A DNA stretch of 64,000 nucleotides. It comes from Rhodoplanes sp963724735 (GTDB lineage Bacteria; Pseudomonadota; Alphaproteobacteria; Rhizobiales; Xanthobacteraceae). This document shows, piece after piece, positions 44,783 to 54,065 of this stretch (positions are counted from its first letter, which is position 1; every line of letters starts with the position of its first letter). The DNA is taken from positions 372,001 through 436,000 of the forward strand of contig CAVRVX010000037.1 of assembly GCA_963724735.1 (NCBI GenBank), in the 5' to 3' direction. Both the position numbers and the translations under genes were made by a program. The notes beneath the pieces were generated by a model that was not told the DNA's origin, ran no database searches, and saw only the letters and a list, made by a program, of their open reading frames with translations.

Positions 44783-46153
44783 ATGGCGCTGCGAGCACCG
44801 CTTGTTCTGGGCATCCCCGCAGTCGCGCTGGTCTTGGCAAGCGCCGTGGCCCAGACCTCCCCGCCGGCCAGCGGGGATGGCGTGCGCACCGGGCCCGCCG
44901 CCTACGGCGACTGGCGAACCGATGCGCCGGGCGTTCGCCGCCATATTCGGCCGAGCGACCTGCCTGCGCCCGCGGCGACGGCGAGCGCGACGGCGCGAGT
45001 TGTGGCGCGGCCGGCCGGGGCCGAGCTGAAAGTCCCGCCCGGCTTCAAGGTCGAGCCGTTCGCGCGCGGTCTGAACAACCCGCGCCAGCTGCGGGTCGCG
45101 CCGAACGGCGACATTTTCGTTGCCGAGAGCGACGCGGGGCGCGTCCGCGTGCTCCGCCCCAACGCGGCCGGAACCACGCCGAGCGACGACCAGGTGTTTG
45201 CCGCAGGCCTGGAATATCCGTTCGGCATCGCCTTCTATCCGCCGGGAGACAATCCCGAATGGGTCTATGTCGCCAACACGGACTCGGTCGTCCGCTTCCC
45301 GTATCGCATTGGCGACCTGAAGGCGCGCGGCGCGGCCGAAACGGTCGTCGCGCAATTGCCCACCGGGGGCCATGCGACACGGGACATTGTCTTCTCGCCC
45401 GACGGCGCGCGGATGTTCGTTTCCGTCGGTTCGCAGTCGAACGTCTCGCCGGGCGGCGGCCGGCTTGGCGACCTGCAGCTGCGTCGTTGGGAGTCCGAGC
45501 ACGGGGTGGGCGCGGCGTGGGGGAACGAGGCCGACCGCGCCGACGTGCTCGTGTTCGATCCCGCGGGGAAGAGCCGGCGCGTCTTCGCAACCGGCCTGCG
45601 CAATTGCGTCGGAATGGCGATCGAGCCGGCCACCGGCGAGCTCTGGTGCTCGACCAACGAACGCGACGGCCTCGGCGACAACCTGCCGCCGGACTATGTC
45701 ACGCGCGTGCGCGAAGGCGCGTTCTACGGCTGGCCCTGGTACTATATCGGCGGCAACGAGGACCCGCGGCACCGCAACGCCCGGCCCGATCTCGCCGGCA
45801 AGGTCGTGATCCCGGACACGCTGATCCAGCCGCATTCCGCCCCGCTCGGCATGACCTTCTATGCCGGTTCGCAATTCCCCGCCGACTATCGCGGCCAGGC
45901 CTTCGCCGCTCTGCATGGATCGTGGAACCGGGCCAAGCGCACCGGCTATAAGATCGTCCGCATCGTCATGCGCGACGGGGCGCCGACCGGCGAATACGAG
46001 GACTTCGTCACCGGCTTCGTCATCGACGATGCGCGGGTGTGGGGCCGGCCGGTCGGGGTCGCCATTGCCAAGGACGGCTCCTTGCTATTTACCGAGGACG
46101 GTAACGATACGATTTGGCGCGTGTCCTATGCCGGACTTGGCGGGGCGCGGTAA
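44783..46153 (+). CDS. Exported PQQ-type sugar dehydrogenase (sorbosone dehydrogenase family)
   Basis: The 456-residue protein has a signal peptide (LVLGIPAVALVLASAVAQ) and a six-bladed beta-propeller of the GDH-B/sorbosone dehydrogenase group: RQLRVAPNGDIFVAESDAG, YPFGIAFYPPG, FSPDGARMFVSVG, FATGLRNCVGMAIEP, and EGAFYGWPWYYIGGNEDP. Members bind PQQ and calcium and oxidise sugars in the periplasm. No PQQ synthesis gene is in the window. It sits 45 bp before the glycosyltransferase cluster on the same strand, but need not be part of it. Confidence 0.87.
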   Translation: MALRAPLVLGIPAVALVLASAVAQTSPPASGDGVRTGPAAYGDWRTDAPGVRRHIRPSDLPAPAATASATARVVARPAGAELKVPPGFKVEPFARGLNNPRQLRVAPNGDIFVAESDAGRVRVLRPNAAGTTPSDDQVFAAGLEYPFGIAFYPPGDNPEWVYVANTDSVVRFPYRIGDLKARGAAETVVAQLPTGGHATRDIVFSPDGARMFVSVGSQSNVSPGGGRLGDLQLRRWESEHGVGAAWGNEADRADVLVFDPAGKSRRVFATGLRNCVGMAIEPATGELWCSTNERDGLGDNLPPDYVTRVREGAFYGWPWYYIGGNEDPRHRNARPDLAGKVVIPDTLIQPHSAPLGMTFYAGSQFPADYRGQAFAALHGSWNRAKRTGYKIVRIVMRDGAPTGEYEDFVTGFVIDDARVWGRPVGVAIAKDGSLLFTEDGNDTIWRVSYAGLGGAR

Positions 46154-46198
46154 CCAGCTGTTCAGCCGACGGACGTCGCCGTTCGGCTCGAGACGTCC

Positions 46199-47053
46199 AT
46201 GACTGAACTGATCTCGGTGATCGTTGCGACCTACAACCGGCCGGACGCGCTGGACGCCGTGCTGCGCGGTCTTTCGCGCCAGACCGACCGCGCCTTCGAG
46301 ATCGTGATCGCCGACGACGGCTCCGGACCCGAGACCATGCAGACGGTCGAATGCTGGGCCGCCGCGACCGACCCAGCCGTCGTGCATGTCTGGCATCCGG
46401 ACCGCGGCTTTCGCCTCGCGGAGATTCGCAACCGCGCCATTTTGCGCAGCCGCGGCGCGTACTGCATCTTTCTCGATGGGGACTGCATCCCGCGCGCCGA
46501 TTTCATCGCCGCGCATCGGCGGCTCGCAGAGCCCGGCTGGTTCGTCGCCGGCAACCGCGTTCTCTTGTCCCGCGCGCTCACCGAGCGCGTCCTCGCGGCC
46601 GGCGTCGCGGCGGAGAATTGGGGCCTTGCGGAGATTTTGCGGCGCCGCCTTTCCAGCGACATCAACCGGATCGCGGCGTTGCTCTCCTTTCCCCTCGGAC
46701 CGCTGCGCAAGGTCAACGCCACGCGCTGGCAGGGCGCGCGCGGCGGCAATCTCGCGATTTGGCGCCGCGACCTCGATCGCGTTGACGGGTTCGACGCCGA
46801 CTTCAGCGGCTGGGGCCGCGAGGACTCCGATATCATCGTGCGACTGTTCCGCAGCGGCGTCCGCCGCAAGGACGGTCGTTTCGCGACCGGCGTCCTGCAC
46901 CTCTGGCATCCCGAAAACGACCGCTCCCTTCTGCCTGATAATGAAAGCCGGCTGGAGGACGCGCTCGCCTCGCCGCGCGTGCGCGCCATGCGCGGGCTGT
47001 CGAGCCTCGATGCGCCGATCGCCGAAGCGGCGCTCGATCTGCCGGTCCGTTGA
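46199..47053 (+). CDS. Glycosyltransferase family 2 with a galactosyltransferase-like C-terminus
   Basis: The 284-residue protein has the GT-A fold: LISVIVATYNRPDALDAVL, FEIVIADDGSGPET, IFLDGDCIPRADFI (DxD-like metal site), and GFDADFSGWGREDSDIIVRL, the glycosyltransferase family 7 C-terminal-like acceptor region. It probably adds a hexose in synthesis of a surface glycan. It is the first gene of a tight four-gene unit; the next gene starts 6 bp downstream, or overlaps if its TTG is used. Confidence 0.9.
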   Translation: MTELISVIVATYNRPDALDAVLRGLSRQTDRAFEIVIADDGSGPETMQTVECWAAATDPAVVHVWHPDRGFRLAEIRNRAILRSRGAYCIFLDGDCIPRADFIAAHRRLAEPGWFVAGNRVLLSRALTERVLAAGVAAENWGLAEILRRRLSSDINRIAALLSFPLGPLRKVNATRWQGARGGNLAIWRRDLDRVDGFDADFSGWGREDSDIIVRLFRSGVRRKDGRFATGVLHLWHPENDRSLLPDNESRLEDALASPRVRAMRGLSSLDAPIAEAALDLPVR

Positions 47054-47058
47054 CCGCC

Positions 47059-47970
47059 ATGACTCCCTTCGTCGATCCCAGCCCCTATGGCGCGCGCGCC
47101 CCGGGGCCGCTCGTGGCCGCCGTGCTCGCGGCGACGACGCGGCTTCCGGACAACTGGCTCGGGCTGCGCACGGCCATCGGACTGCGCCGGATCGCGATGA
47201 GCGTGCTCGGCGACGCCCCGCTCGACCTCAGCCGATGGGGCCTGAAACTGCGCCTCTATCCGCGCGGAAACGGCTGCGAGAAGAACCTCGCCTTTACCCC
47301 GCAGATGTTCGAGCCGGTCGAGCGCCGGGCGCTGGCGGCGGCGATCGCGGCGAGCGCCGGCGAATTCGCCTTTGTGGATATCGGCGCCAATGTCGGATTG
47401 TTCTCTCTGTTCGTCGCCGCGCGCGCGGGCGGGCGCGCCCGCGTGCTGGCGATCGAGCCGCAGCCGGGCATCACCGACCGCCTGCGGTTCAATCTGGGGA
47501 CCAACAAGGGCCTCGACGTCGAAGTGCTCGCCGTGGCGATCGCCGACCACGACGGCGAGGCCGCGTTCGCCATCGATCTGCGTGATCGCGGCGGCTCGCG
47601 CCTGATGGCCGTCGCCCCCTGGATCGCTGCGCAAGGCGGCGGCGCGCCGGTGGTCCGCGTCGAGTGCCGCCCGCTCCTCGCCGTTCTGGCCGAACGCGGC
47701 TACCGGAAAATCGACGCGCTGAAGATCGATGTCGAAGGCGCCGAGGACGTGGCGCTCGCTCCCTTCCTGCGCGACGCGCCGGACGCCCTTCTCCCGCGGC
47801 TCGTGATCATCGAGGATTCGCATCACGGCTGGCGGATCGACCTGTTCGACCTGTTTTCCGAGCGCGGCTACCGTGTTCTCGCGCGCAGCAAGCAGAACGT
47901 GATACTTCAACGCGACGGCAAATCCATTGCACCGGCTGCCCAGCGCGGCCGTGACCCGGTTCGAATATGA
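47059..47970 (+). CDS. FkbM-family methyltransferase
   Basis: The 303-residue protein is a FkbM-type SAM-dependent methyltransferase, with FVDIGANVGLFSLFVAARA (motif I), VLAIEPQPGITDRL, and the family signature IDALKIDVEGAEDVAL. Members O-methylate sugars or other small acceptors, often in surface polysaccharide loci, which fits the neighbours. The ATG at 47059 is taken; a TTG at 47050 overlapping the upstream stop is possible. The stop overlaps the next start by four bases. Confidence 0.9.
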   Translation: MTPFVDPSPYGARAPGPLVAAVLAATTRLPDNWLGLRTAIGLRRIAMSVLGDAPLDLSRWGLKLRLYPRGNGCEKNLAFTPQMFEPVERRALAAAIAASAGEFAFVDIGANVGLFSLFVAARAGGRARVLAIEPQPGITDRLRFNLGTNKGLDVEVLAVAIADHDGEAAFAIDLRDRGGSRLMAVAPWIAAQGGGAPVVRVECRPLLAVLAERGYRKIDALKIDVEGAEDVALAPFLRDAPDALLPRLVIIEDSHHGWRIDLFDLFSERGYRVLARSKQNVILQRDGKSIAPAAQRGRDPVRI

Positions 47971-49232
47971 TGCGAGCCGTGAAGGCTAAATTCCTCGCGG
48001 GCGCGCTCCAGCGCGAAAGCCTCCAGACAATTCCCGACTGGCTGACCGTCGCCGTCGCGGTCGCGCTGCCATGGTCGACTTCCGTCGCCGCCGTTTTCAT
48101 CGTGCTGTGGTTGATCACGCTCGCGCCGACGCTCGACTTGGCGACGCTGCGCCGCGAGCTGGCGACCGCAGCCGGCGGGCTGCCGGTGGCGCTATGGGCG
48201 CTCGCCATGCTCGGCCTCTTCTGGGCGGATGCGACCTGGGCGCAGCGTCTCGACGGCGCGAGCGGCTATCACAAGCTGCTGATGATCCCGCTTCTGCTGA
48301 TCCAGTTCCGGCGCTCCGAACGCGGCTGGCTCGTGCTCGCCGGCTATCTCGTGTCCGTCCTTGCGGTGTTTGCGGCTTCCACCGTGTTGGCGATCTGGCC
48401 GAGCCTGTCCTGGCGTCCCCAGGCCGGGCGCGGCGTTCCGGCCAAGGACTATGTCGCCCAGAGCGGAGAGTTCGTCGCCTGCGCCTTTGCGCTGCTGTAC
48501 TTCGCCGGCGACGCCGCCCGGGCCGGCCGCCGCATGTGGGCCGCAGCGTGCGTTACGCTTGCGCTCGCTCTGCTTGCCAATGTCGCATATGTGGCGACGG
48601 GACGAACCACCCTCGTCGTGATCCCCATATTGCTCGTTCTGCTCGGCGCGCGCTGGGCGGGCTGGAAAGGCGGCCTCGCATTGTGCGTCGTGGGTGCGAT
48701 CCTTGCCGGCGGCGCTTGGGTCTCCTCGCCTTATCTGCGCGGCCGGGTTTTGCACGTGGGCGAGGAACTGAACGAATATCACGCGGGCGCGCTCACGACG
48801 TCAGGCGGCCTGCGTCTGACCTTCTGGACCCGATCGATCGACTTGATCGGGCAGGCGCCGGCGCTTGGACACGGATCGATGTCTCTCTACGAGACATTCC
48901 GGCGGTCGGCGGATCAGAGCGCCGCCGGCCAGGTCGTTATCGGCAACCCGCACAACCAGATACTCGCCGTCGCCATTCAGCTTGGGCTGGTCGGCGCCGG
49001 CGTCCTGGTCGCCATGTGGATCGCGCACCTGCTGTTGTTTTGCGGCGGCGGAGCCGCAAGCTGGATCGGGCTCGTCGTGGTCGTGCAGAGCATCGTATCG
49101 TGCCTGTTCAACTCGCATCTGTTCGATTTCACCCAGGGCTGGACCTATGTCTTCGGCGTCGGAATCCTGGGCGGCCTCGTCATGCGCGGCTCGCGCGCGC
49201 CTCCCGGGCTTGCGCCCGCTCCCCCGCCATGA
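47967..49232 (+). CDS. O-antigen ligase / polymerase-family membrane protein
   Basis: The 421-residue protein has about ten membrane helices and a Wzy_C-like domain. The central periplasmic loop contains VATGRTTLVVIPILLVLLG, then RFWTRSIDL-like THFWTRS context (TFWTRSIDLIGQAPALGHGS) and IGNPHNQILAVAIQLGL. NPHN is the conserved motif of WaaL/Wzy-type proteins. It either ligates O-antigen to lipid A core or polymerises glycan units. It is translationally coupled at both ends (ATGA overlaps). Confidence 0.87.
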   Translation: MMRAVKAKFLAGALQRESLQTIPDWLTVAVAVALPWSTSVAAVFIVLWLITLAPTLDLATLRRELATAAGGLPVALWALAMLGLFWADATWAQRLDGASGYHKLLMIPLLLIQFRRSERGWLVLAGYLVSVLAVFAASTVLAIWPSLSWRPQAGRGVPAKDYVAQSGEFVACAFALLYFAGDAARAGRRMWAAACVTLALALLANVAYVATGRTTLVVIPILLVLLGARWAGWKGGLALCVVGAILAGGAWVSSPYLRGRVLHVGEELNEYHAGALTTSGGLRLTFWTRSIDLIGQAPALGHGSMSLYETFRRSADQSAAGQVVIGNPHNQILAVAIQLGLVGAGVLVAMWIAHLLLFCGGGAASWIGLVVVVQSIVSCLFNSHLFDFTQGWTYVFGVGILGGLVMRGSRAPPGLAPAPPP

Positions 49233-50335
49233 AGCCCCTCGACCTGCCGCCGCGACCGCGCATCCTGGTGATCGTGCTGCGCCGGCTCGGCGACGTGCTG
49301 CTCGCGACGCCGCTCATGCGGAGCCTGCGCCGCGGCTGGCCCGATGCAAGGATCGAGGCGCTGGTTTTCGCCGGCACGGAGGGCATGCTTTCCGGCAATC
49401 CTGATCTCGACGGCGTGGTGGTCATGCCGGCGCGCCCGACCGCCGCGCAGAGCGCCGCGCTCGCCCTGCGCCTGTTCCGCCGCTACGACCTCGCCGTATC
49501 GACCCAGTCCGGCGACCGCCCGACCTACTTCGCGATCCTCGCCGGCCGGAAGCGCATCGCGCCGGTCGGCCCCCAGTTGAGCGGGCGAGTCGCTCGCCTT
49601 GCCCTCACCCGCAGCATCCCGGTGGCGGAGGGCGTGCATCGCGTCGAGGCGGTGTTGCGGCTCGCCGATGCGCTCGGCGTCCCGCCGATCGCCGAACTCG
49701 TCTGCCCGGCCGGCGGGAACGCAGCCGTGCGCCCCGATGCGCCCTATGCCGTCGTGCACGCCGTCCCCAAGTTTCGTTACAAGCAATGGCACACGACCGG
49801 CTGGCGCGCGCTCGCCGGCGAACTCGCCGCCCGCGGGCTTGCGGTGGTGGCGACCGGCGGCCCTTCCGATGCGGATCGCCGCCAGCTCGACGGCATTTGG
49901 ACGGATCGCTCCGCCGTGCGCCGGCTTGACGGCGCGCTGACATTTCCCGACCTCGCCGCGCTGATCGCCGGCGCGCGGGTCTATGTCGGCCCGGATACGT
50001 CGGTGACCCATCTCGCCGCCGCGACCGGTTGTCCGACCGTCGCCTTGCTGGGCCCGACCGATCCTCGCTTGTGGGCGCCCTGGCCGATCGGAGGGCTCCG
50101 CGTTTCCTGGCAGAAGTCGGGAACGATCCAGCGCCGCGGCAATGTGTGGGTCGTGCAGAATCCGCTGCCCTGCCTTCCGTGCCAGCTGGAAGGGTGCGAG
50201 CGCCACGTCGAGAGTTTCAGTCGCTGCCTCGACGAGCTCTCGATCGACGCGATCCTGCCCGCGGTCGACGCCGCGCTCGCGCAGCCGCGCGACCGAGACC
50301 TTCAGGCCGCCGGCATCGCTCCGCGTCGCCCTTAG
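49229..50335 (+). CDS. Glycosyltransferase family 9 (heptosyltransferase-like)
   Basis: The 368-residue protein has the GT9 pattern: ILVIVLRRLGDVLLATPLMRSLRRGW at the start, YDLAVSTQSGDRPTYF, VVATGGPSDADRR, ARVYVGPDTSVTHLAAATG and VALLGPTDPRLWAPW. Four cysteines near the end (LPCLPCQLEGCERH and RCLDEL) may bind metal. GT9 enzymes add heptose or related sugars to lipopolysaccharide core. Last gene of the glycan unit, it overlaps the convergent nitronate monooxygenase gene by four bases. Confidence 0.9.
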   Translation: MKPLDLPPRPRILVIVLRRLGDVLLATPLMRSLRRGWPDARIEALVFAGTEGMLSGNPDLDGVVVMPARPTAAQSAALALRLFRRYDLAVSTQSGDRPTYFAILAGRKRIAPVGPQLSGRVARLALTRSIPVAEGVHRVEAVLRLADALGVPPIAELVCPAGGNAAVRPDAPYAVVHAVPKFRYKQWHTTGWRALAGELAARGLAVVATGGPSDADRRQLDGIWTDRSAVRRLDGALTFPDLAALIAGARVYVGPDTSVTHLAAATGCPTVALLGPTDPRLWAPWPIGGLRVSWQKSGTIQRRGNVWVVQNPLPCLPCQLEGCERHVESFSRCLDELSIDAILPAVDAALAQPRDRDLQAAGIAPRRP

Positions 50336-51435
50336 CTTGATCTTGCGGAGGCGGCGGCCGGCCCCGACAGCGCGCGCAAAAGCTCAAGCGTCTCTGTAGC
50401 GAGACGGCGGGTCAATTCGCCGGCAGGAAGCGCACGCCCGAGCGCCGCCGCTTGGCCGGCCCAGAGCGGCGAGAAGTCGCCCAGGCCACGCGCCTCGGCC
50501 GCAGCGCGCAGCGGCGCGAGGGCGCCGGACGCCAGCGGAAACTCGGGGGCGATGTCGGAGATCGGCCCGACCTCGTGCATCAACCGATTGACGATGCCCC
50601 GCGCCGGCCGCCCGCTGATGAGATTGGTGAGCGCGGTTGCGTCCGCTTGCGCGTTCGCAAGCGCCTCCCGGTGCGGCGCGGAAATCTTCGCCTCGGGGCA
50701 ATGGAGATATGCCGTCCCGAGTTGGACGCCAGCGGCCCCGAGCGCAAGCGTCGCGACGATGCCGCGCACGTCCGCTATTCCGCCTGCCGCAATGACCGGG
50801 AGATCGACGGCATCCACCACTTGGGGGATCAGCGCCAGCGCGCCGACCTGCCCGGCGATGTTTTCGATGAGGAACATGCCGCGATGGCCGCCGGCCTCAA
50901 GGCCCTGCGCGATGACGGCATCGACCCCATGCTCGGCGAGCCAGCGCGCCTCCGCAACCGTGGTCGCAGAACTCAGCACGACCGCACCGGCAGCCTTAAC
51001 GCGCGCTACCAATTCCCGCGACGGAAGGCCGAAATGGAAGCTCACGACCTCCGGCCGCGTCTCCTCTACCACGGAGCAGAAAGCGCCATCGAACGGCGCA
51101 CGGACGGCGAACGGCGGCGCCGCCGCGGCATCGAGCCCGAACTCGCGATAATAGGGCATAAGACGCTCGCGCCAGCGCGCTTCGCGCGCCGGGTCGGGCG
51201 TCGGCGGCGCATGACAGAAGAAGTTCACGTTGAGCGGCTTGCCCGTGCGGCTGCGGAACTTCGCGACCTGATCACGCAATTGGTCGGGCGTGAGCATCGC
51301 GGCGGGCAGCGACCCAAGCCCGCCCGCCTCCGACACCGCCGCGGCAAGCTCGAAATCCATCGCGCCGGCCATGGGCGCCTGGATGATAGGAAGATCAATC
51401 CCGAAGAGGTCAAGCAGACGTCGATCCGGCCACAT
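50332..51435 (-). CDS. Nitronate monooxygenase-family flavoprotein
   Basis: The 367-residue TIM-barrel flavoprotein begins with FGIDLPIIQAPMAGAMD, the typical NMO start. It continues with NVNFFCHAP, VDAVIAQGLEAGGHRGMF (the FMN-phosphate and catalytic His region) and VIAAGGIADVRGIVATLALGAAGVQLGTAYL. Class I enzymes oxidise propionate-3-nitronate and other alkyl nitronates; many relatives have other roles. It lies beside the MarR gene on the same strand, 47 bp downstream of it, so joint transcription is possible. Confidence 0.88.
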   Translation of the reverse strand: MWPDRRLLDLFGIDLPIIQAPMAGAMDFELAAAVSEAGGLGSLPAAMLTPDQLRDQVAKFRSRTGKPLNVNFFCHAPPTPDPAREARWRERLMPYYREFGLDAAAAPPFAVRAPFDGAFCSVVEETRPEVVSFHFGLPSRELVARVKAAGAVVLSSATTVAEARWLAEHGVDAVIAQGLEAGGHRGMFLIENIAGQVGALALIPQVVDAVDLPVIAAGGIADVRGIVATLALGAAGVQLGTAYLHCPEAKISAPHREALANAQADATALTNLISGRPARGIVNRLMHEVGPISDIAPEFPLASGALAPLRAAAEARGLGDFSPLWAGQAAALGRALPAGELTRRLATETLELLRALSGPAAASARSS

Positions 51436-51482
51436 AATGCATGGGTTCCCGAGGGTTGATCAGGCGCAACCGTTCGGTGTCC

Positions 51483-52025
51483 TCATTGGTCACGGAGCGG
51501 CGCGCCCTTAAGCAATTCACTGTCGTCTTCGTTGCGCGCATCCTCGAACTCAGTCGCTTGCTGATCCATGCGTTTCAGCGCGGTCTTGAGGATGCCGAGC
51601 GCGTTGTACAGGGTTTCAAGCTCCTCGCGGGTCAAGTCCTGCATGAGCTCCCCGAGCCAACGATCATGAACGGGGAGAATTTCGTCCAGCAGCTTTCGTC
51701 CGGCGGGCGTGAGAAAGACATACTGAATGCGGCCGTCCGCATCGTCACGCCGCCGCCCGACCAAATCGACCAACTCCAAGCGCGCCACGATATCGGTGAT
51801 GTTGCCCTTGGTGACCAAAAGCCGTCGCGACAGCTCGCCGAGCGAGGGCCCGAGCGGCGGACGCGCCACCTGCGCCAACAGGTCGAAGCGCGGCATCGTG
51901 AGCGCGTAGGCATCCTTCAGATTGCGCCGCAAGTGGCGAAGGATGATGTTGGTGCAGCTCAACAGTCGCAACCACACGCCGGTCTCGATCGAGCCGGTCG
52001 CACGCGCGCGTTCCTTCCTGACCAT
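51483..52025 (-). CDS. MarR-family transcriptional regulator
   Basis: The 180-residue protein has the winged-helix arrangement of MarR regulators: MPRFDLLAQVARPPLGPSLG, ELSRRLLVTKGNITDIVARLE (HTH recognition), and the wing GRRRDDADGRIQYVFLTPAG. The start at 52025 follows GGAAGGG by a proper gap, so the upstream open frame is ignored. It diverges from the aryl-acid adenylating gene across 345 bp that contain a good palindrome, the usual arrangement where MarR represses its neighbour and releases on binding an aromatic ligand or CoA thioester. Confidence 0.92.
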   Translation of the reverse strand: MVRKERARATGSIETGVWLRLLSCTNIILRHLRRNLKDAYALTMPRFDLLAQVARPPLGPSLGELSRRLLVTKGNITDIVARLELVDLVGRRRDDADGRIQYVFLTPAGRKLLDEILPVHDRWLGELMQDLTREELETLYNALGILKTALKRMDQQATEFEDARNEDDSELLKGAPLRDQ

Positions 52026-52274
52026 TCGTCCCTTCCCAAGCGGCGATGATGTTCGTTCGCGGCGCGACCGTCGCCCCGCAAGCGCCCCTTCCGGACGCGT
52101 TCTACCGGTCAACGCGAAGGGCTGCCACAACCTCCGCATGCACGTCGACGATAGAGCAAATCCGCATTCCGCCGAAACAGATATCACGCGCGCGATCGTC
52201 TGCCGCAACGATGTCCGCCGCCGCGCAGGGTTTGATCGGAATCAAGGAGGCGACCAGGCAAAGCTTCTATAAAT

Positions 52275-52292
52275 TTGTTTAAGTTTGAACAA
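52275..52292. promoter_or_regulatory. Palindromic operator candidate for the MarR regulator
   Basis: The half-sites TTGTTTAA and TTGAACAA are near-complementary (one mismatch) around a GT spacer, giving an 18-bp palindrome, a usual size for MarR boxes. TATAAA at 52268-52273 directly adjoins it, so binding could block a promoter. The site lies 80 bp before the ligase start codon, in AT-rich DNA. Confidence 0.5.
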
Positions 52293-52370
52293 TCGGCCGC
52301 GGGCGCCAGAGCGCCGGCGGATAACGCGTCCTGCGCGCGGTGGCGCGCAGGCGACGGAAGGGGCGTTCTG

Positions 52371-54065
52371 ATGCTCGAAGGCTGCAAGGCCTGGCCGGAG
52401 GAGTTCGCGCGCCTCTATCGCGAGAAGGGCTATTGGGAAGGCATCACGCTTTGGCAGATGCTGGAGCGCGCGATCGCCGCCGCGCCGGACAAGGTGGCGG
52501 TCATCAGCGGCGGCGAGCGGACCACCTATCGCGAGCTGGGCGAGCGGATCGGCCGCTTGGCAAGCGGCCTTGTCGCTGCAGGCCTTCGCTCGCGCGACCG
52601 CGTCGTGCTTCAGCTCCCGAACGGGCTCGACCTCGTCGTCACCCTGTTCGCGCTGGCGCGAATCGGCGTCATCCCGGTGATGGCCTTGCCGGCGCACCGT
52701 CAGGACGAGCTTGTCCACTTTGCCACGCATGCCGACGCGGTGGCGTATTTCGGACCCGATCGCCTGCGCGATTTCGACCATCGGCCGCTGGCCGCCGAAA
52801 TCGCTCGCCGGTCTCCGTCGCTGCGCCTGACATTCATCGCGGGCGAGCCCTGGCCGGGCCAGCGCTCGCTGGCGGACACGGCTCGTTCCGGAGCGAGCGC
52901 GGACGGCGCGATCGACAAGATGGCTCCGCCGGCCGACGATGTCGCGCTGATGCTGCTGTCGGGGGGGACCACCGGGATTCCCAAGCTCATCCCGCGCACG
53001 CACAACGACTATGTCTACAATTGCCGCCAGTGCGGTCGGGTGGCGGGATTCGGACCGGACACGGTGTTTCTCGCCGTGCTGCCGATGTCGCACAATTACA
53101 CGCTCGGCTGCCCGGGCGTGCTCGGCGCGCTCGCCGCCGGCGGCGCGACGGTGATCGCCCCGGACGCCAGCGCCGACACGATCTTTTCGCTGATCGCCCG
53201 CGAGCGCGTCACCGTCGTTGCGGCGGCGATGCCGCTGGTGGTGACTTGGCTCGCAAGCGATGCGCCCGAGCGCCACGACATCCACTCGCTGAGGGTGTTC
53301 ATCAGCGGCGGCGCCAAGCTCGCTCCGGAGCTGCGCAGGCGCGTCGAGCGGCGCTTGAACTGCACTTATGTGGAAAGCTATGGCACCGGCGAGGGTCTCA
53401 TCAGCATGACCCGCCTCGACGATCCGGAGGACATCCGCATGACCAGCTCAGGCCGGCCGGTGTCGCCCGGCGACGAGATCAAGGTGATCGACGAGCACGG
53501 TCGCGAGCTGCCTGACGGCGTTATCGGCGAGCTCGCTTGCCGCGGTCCCTATACGATCCGCGGCTATTATCGCGCGCCGACGGCGACCGCCGCCGCTTTC
53601 ACCGACGACGGCTTCTACCGCATGGGCGACGCCGTGCGGAAAATCGGCGATGACGTCTACGTCGAGGGGCGGCTCAAGGATCTGATCAATCGCGGCGGGG
53701 AGAAGATCAGCTGCGAGGAGGTCGAGAATCACCTGCTCGCGCATCCGCGGATCAAGAGCGCGTGCGTCGTCGCCATGCCCGATCCGATCTATGGCGAGAA
53801 GGCCTGCGCCTTCGTGATACCGGCCGGCGAGAACGCGCTCACGCTGCATGAGATCAAGTCGTTCCTGCTCGCCCGTCAGATCGCCAAGTTCAAGCTCCCG
53901 GAACGCCTGGAGGTGGTTGCGTCCTTTCCCACCAGCCCGGCGGGAAAGATCCTGCGGAGGGAATTGCGTCGTATGGTCGAGGCCAAGTTAACCGCCGAGA
54001 GCAGCGCGGGCCTCCACAGGCCTATGGCGCTCGAAACAAGCGGCAAAGGGGAGATCGCGTCGTGA
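52371..54065 (+). CDS. Aryl-acid adenylating enzyme (EntE/DhbE-like AMP-dependent synthetase)
   Basis: The 564-residue ANL enzyme has LLSGGTTGIPKLIPRTHNDY (core motif, EntE/DhbE style), LPMSHNYTLGCPGVLGAL, ESYGTGEG, GFYRMGDAV, GRLKDLINRGGEKIS and the C-terminal catalytic Lys in SPAGKILRREL. EntE-type enzymes activate salicylate or dihydroxybenzoate. No carrier-protein or siderophore synthetase gene is near, so a CoA-ligase role in aromatic or cyclic acid breakdown is more likely. I chose the ATG at 52371 (GAAGGGG upstream). The stop overlaps the next start (GTGA). Confidence 0.85.
   Translation: MLEGCKAWPEEFARLYREKGYWEGITLWQMLERAIAAAPDKVAVISGGERTTYRELGERIGRLASGLVAAGLRSRDRVVLQLPNGLDLVVTLFALARIGVIPVMALPAHRQDELVHFATHADAVAYFGPDRLRDFDHRPLAAEIARRSPSLRLTFIAGEPWPGQRSLADTARSGASADGAIDKMAPPADDVALMLLSGGTTGIPKLIPRTHNDYVYNCRQCGRVAGFGPDTVFLAVLPMSHNYTLGCPGVLGALAAGGATVIAPDASADTIFSLIARERVTVVAAAMPLVVTWLASDAPERHDIHSLRVFISGGAKLAPELRRRVERRLNCTYVESYGTGEGLISMTRLDDPEDIRMTSSGRPVSPGDEIKVIDEHGRELPDGVIGELACRGPYTIRGYYRAPTATAAAFTDDGFYRMGDAVRKIGDDVYVEGRLKDLINRGGEKISCEEVENHLLAHPRIKSACVVAMPDPIYGEKACAFVIPAGENALTLHEIKSFLLARQIAKFKLPERLEVVASFPTSPAGKILRRELRRMVEAKLTAESSAGLHRPMALETSGKGEIAS

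Noticed and set aside
52371..54065. Siderophore synthesis role for the EntE-like ligase
   Set aside because: No isochorismate, carrier-protein, NRPS or TonB receptor genes are near. The MarR, SDR and Old Yellow Enzyme context fits catabolism better.
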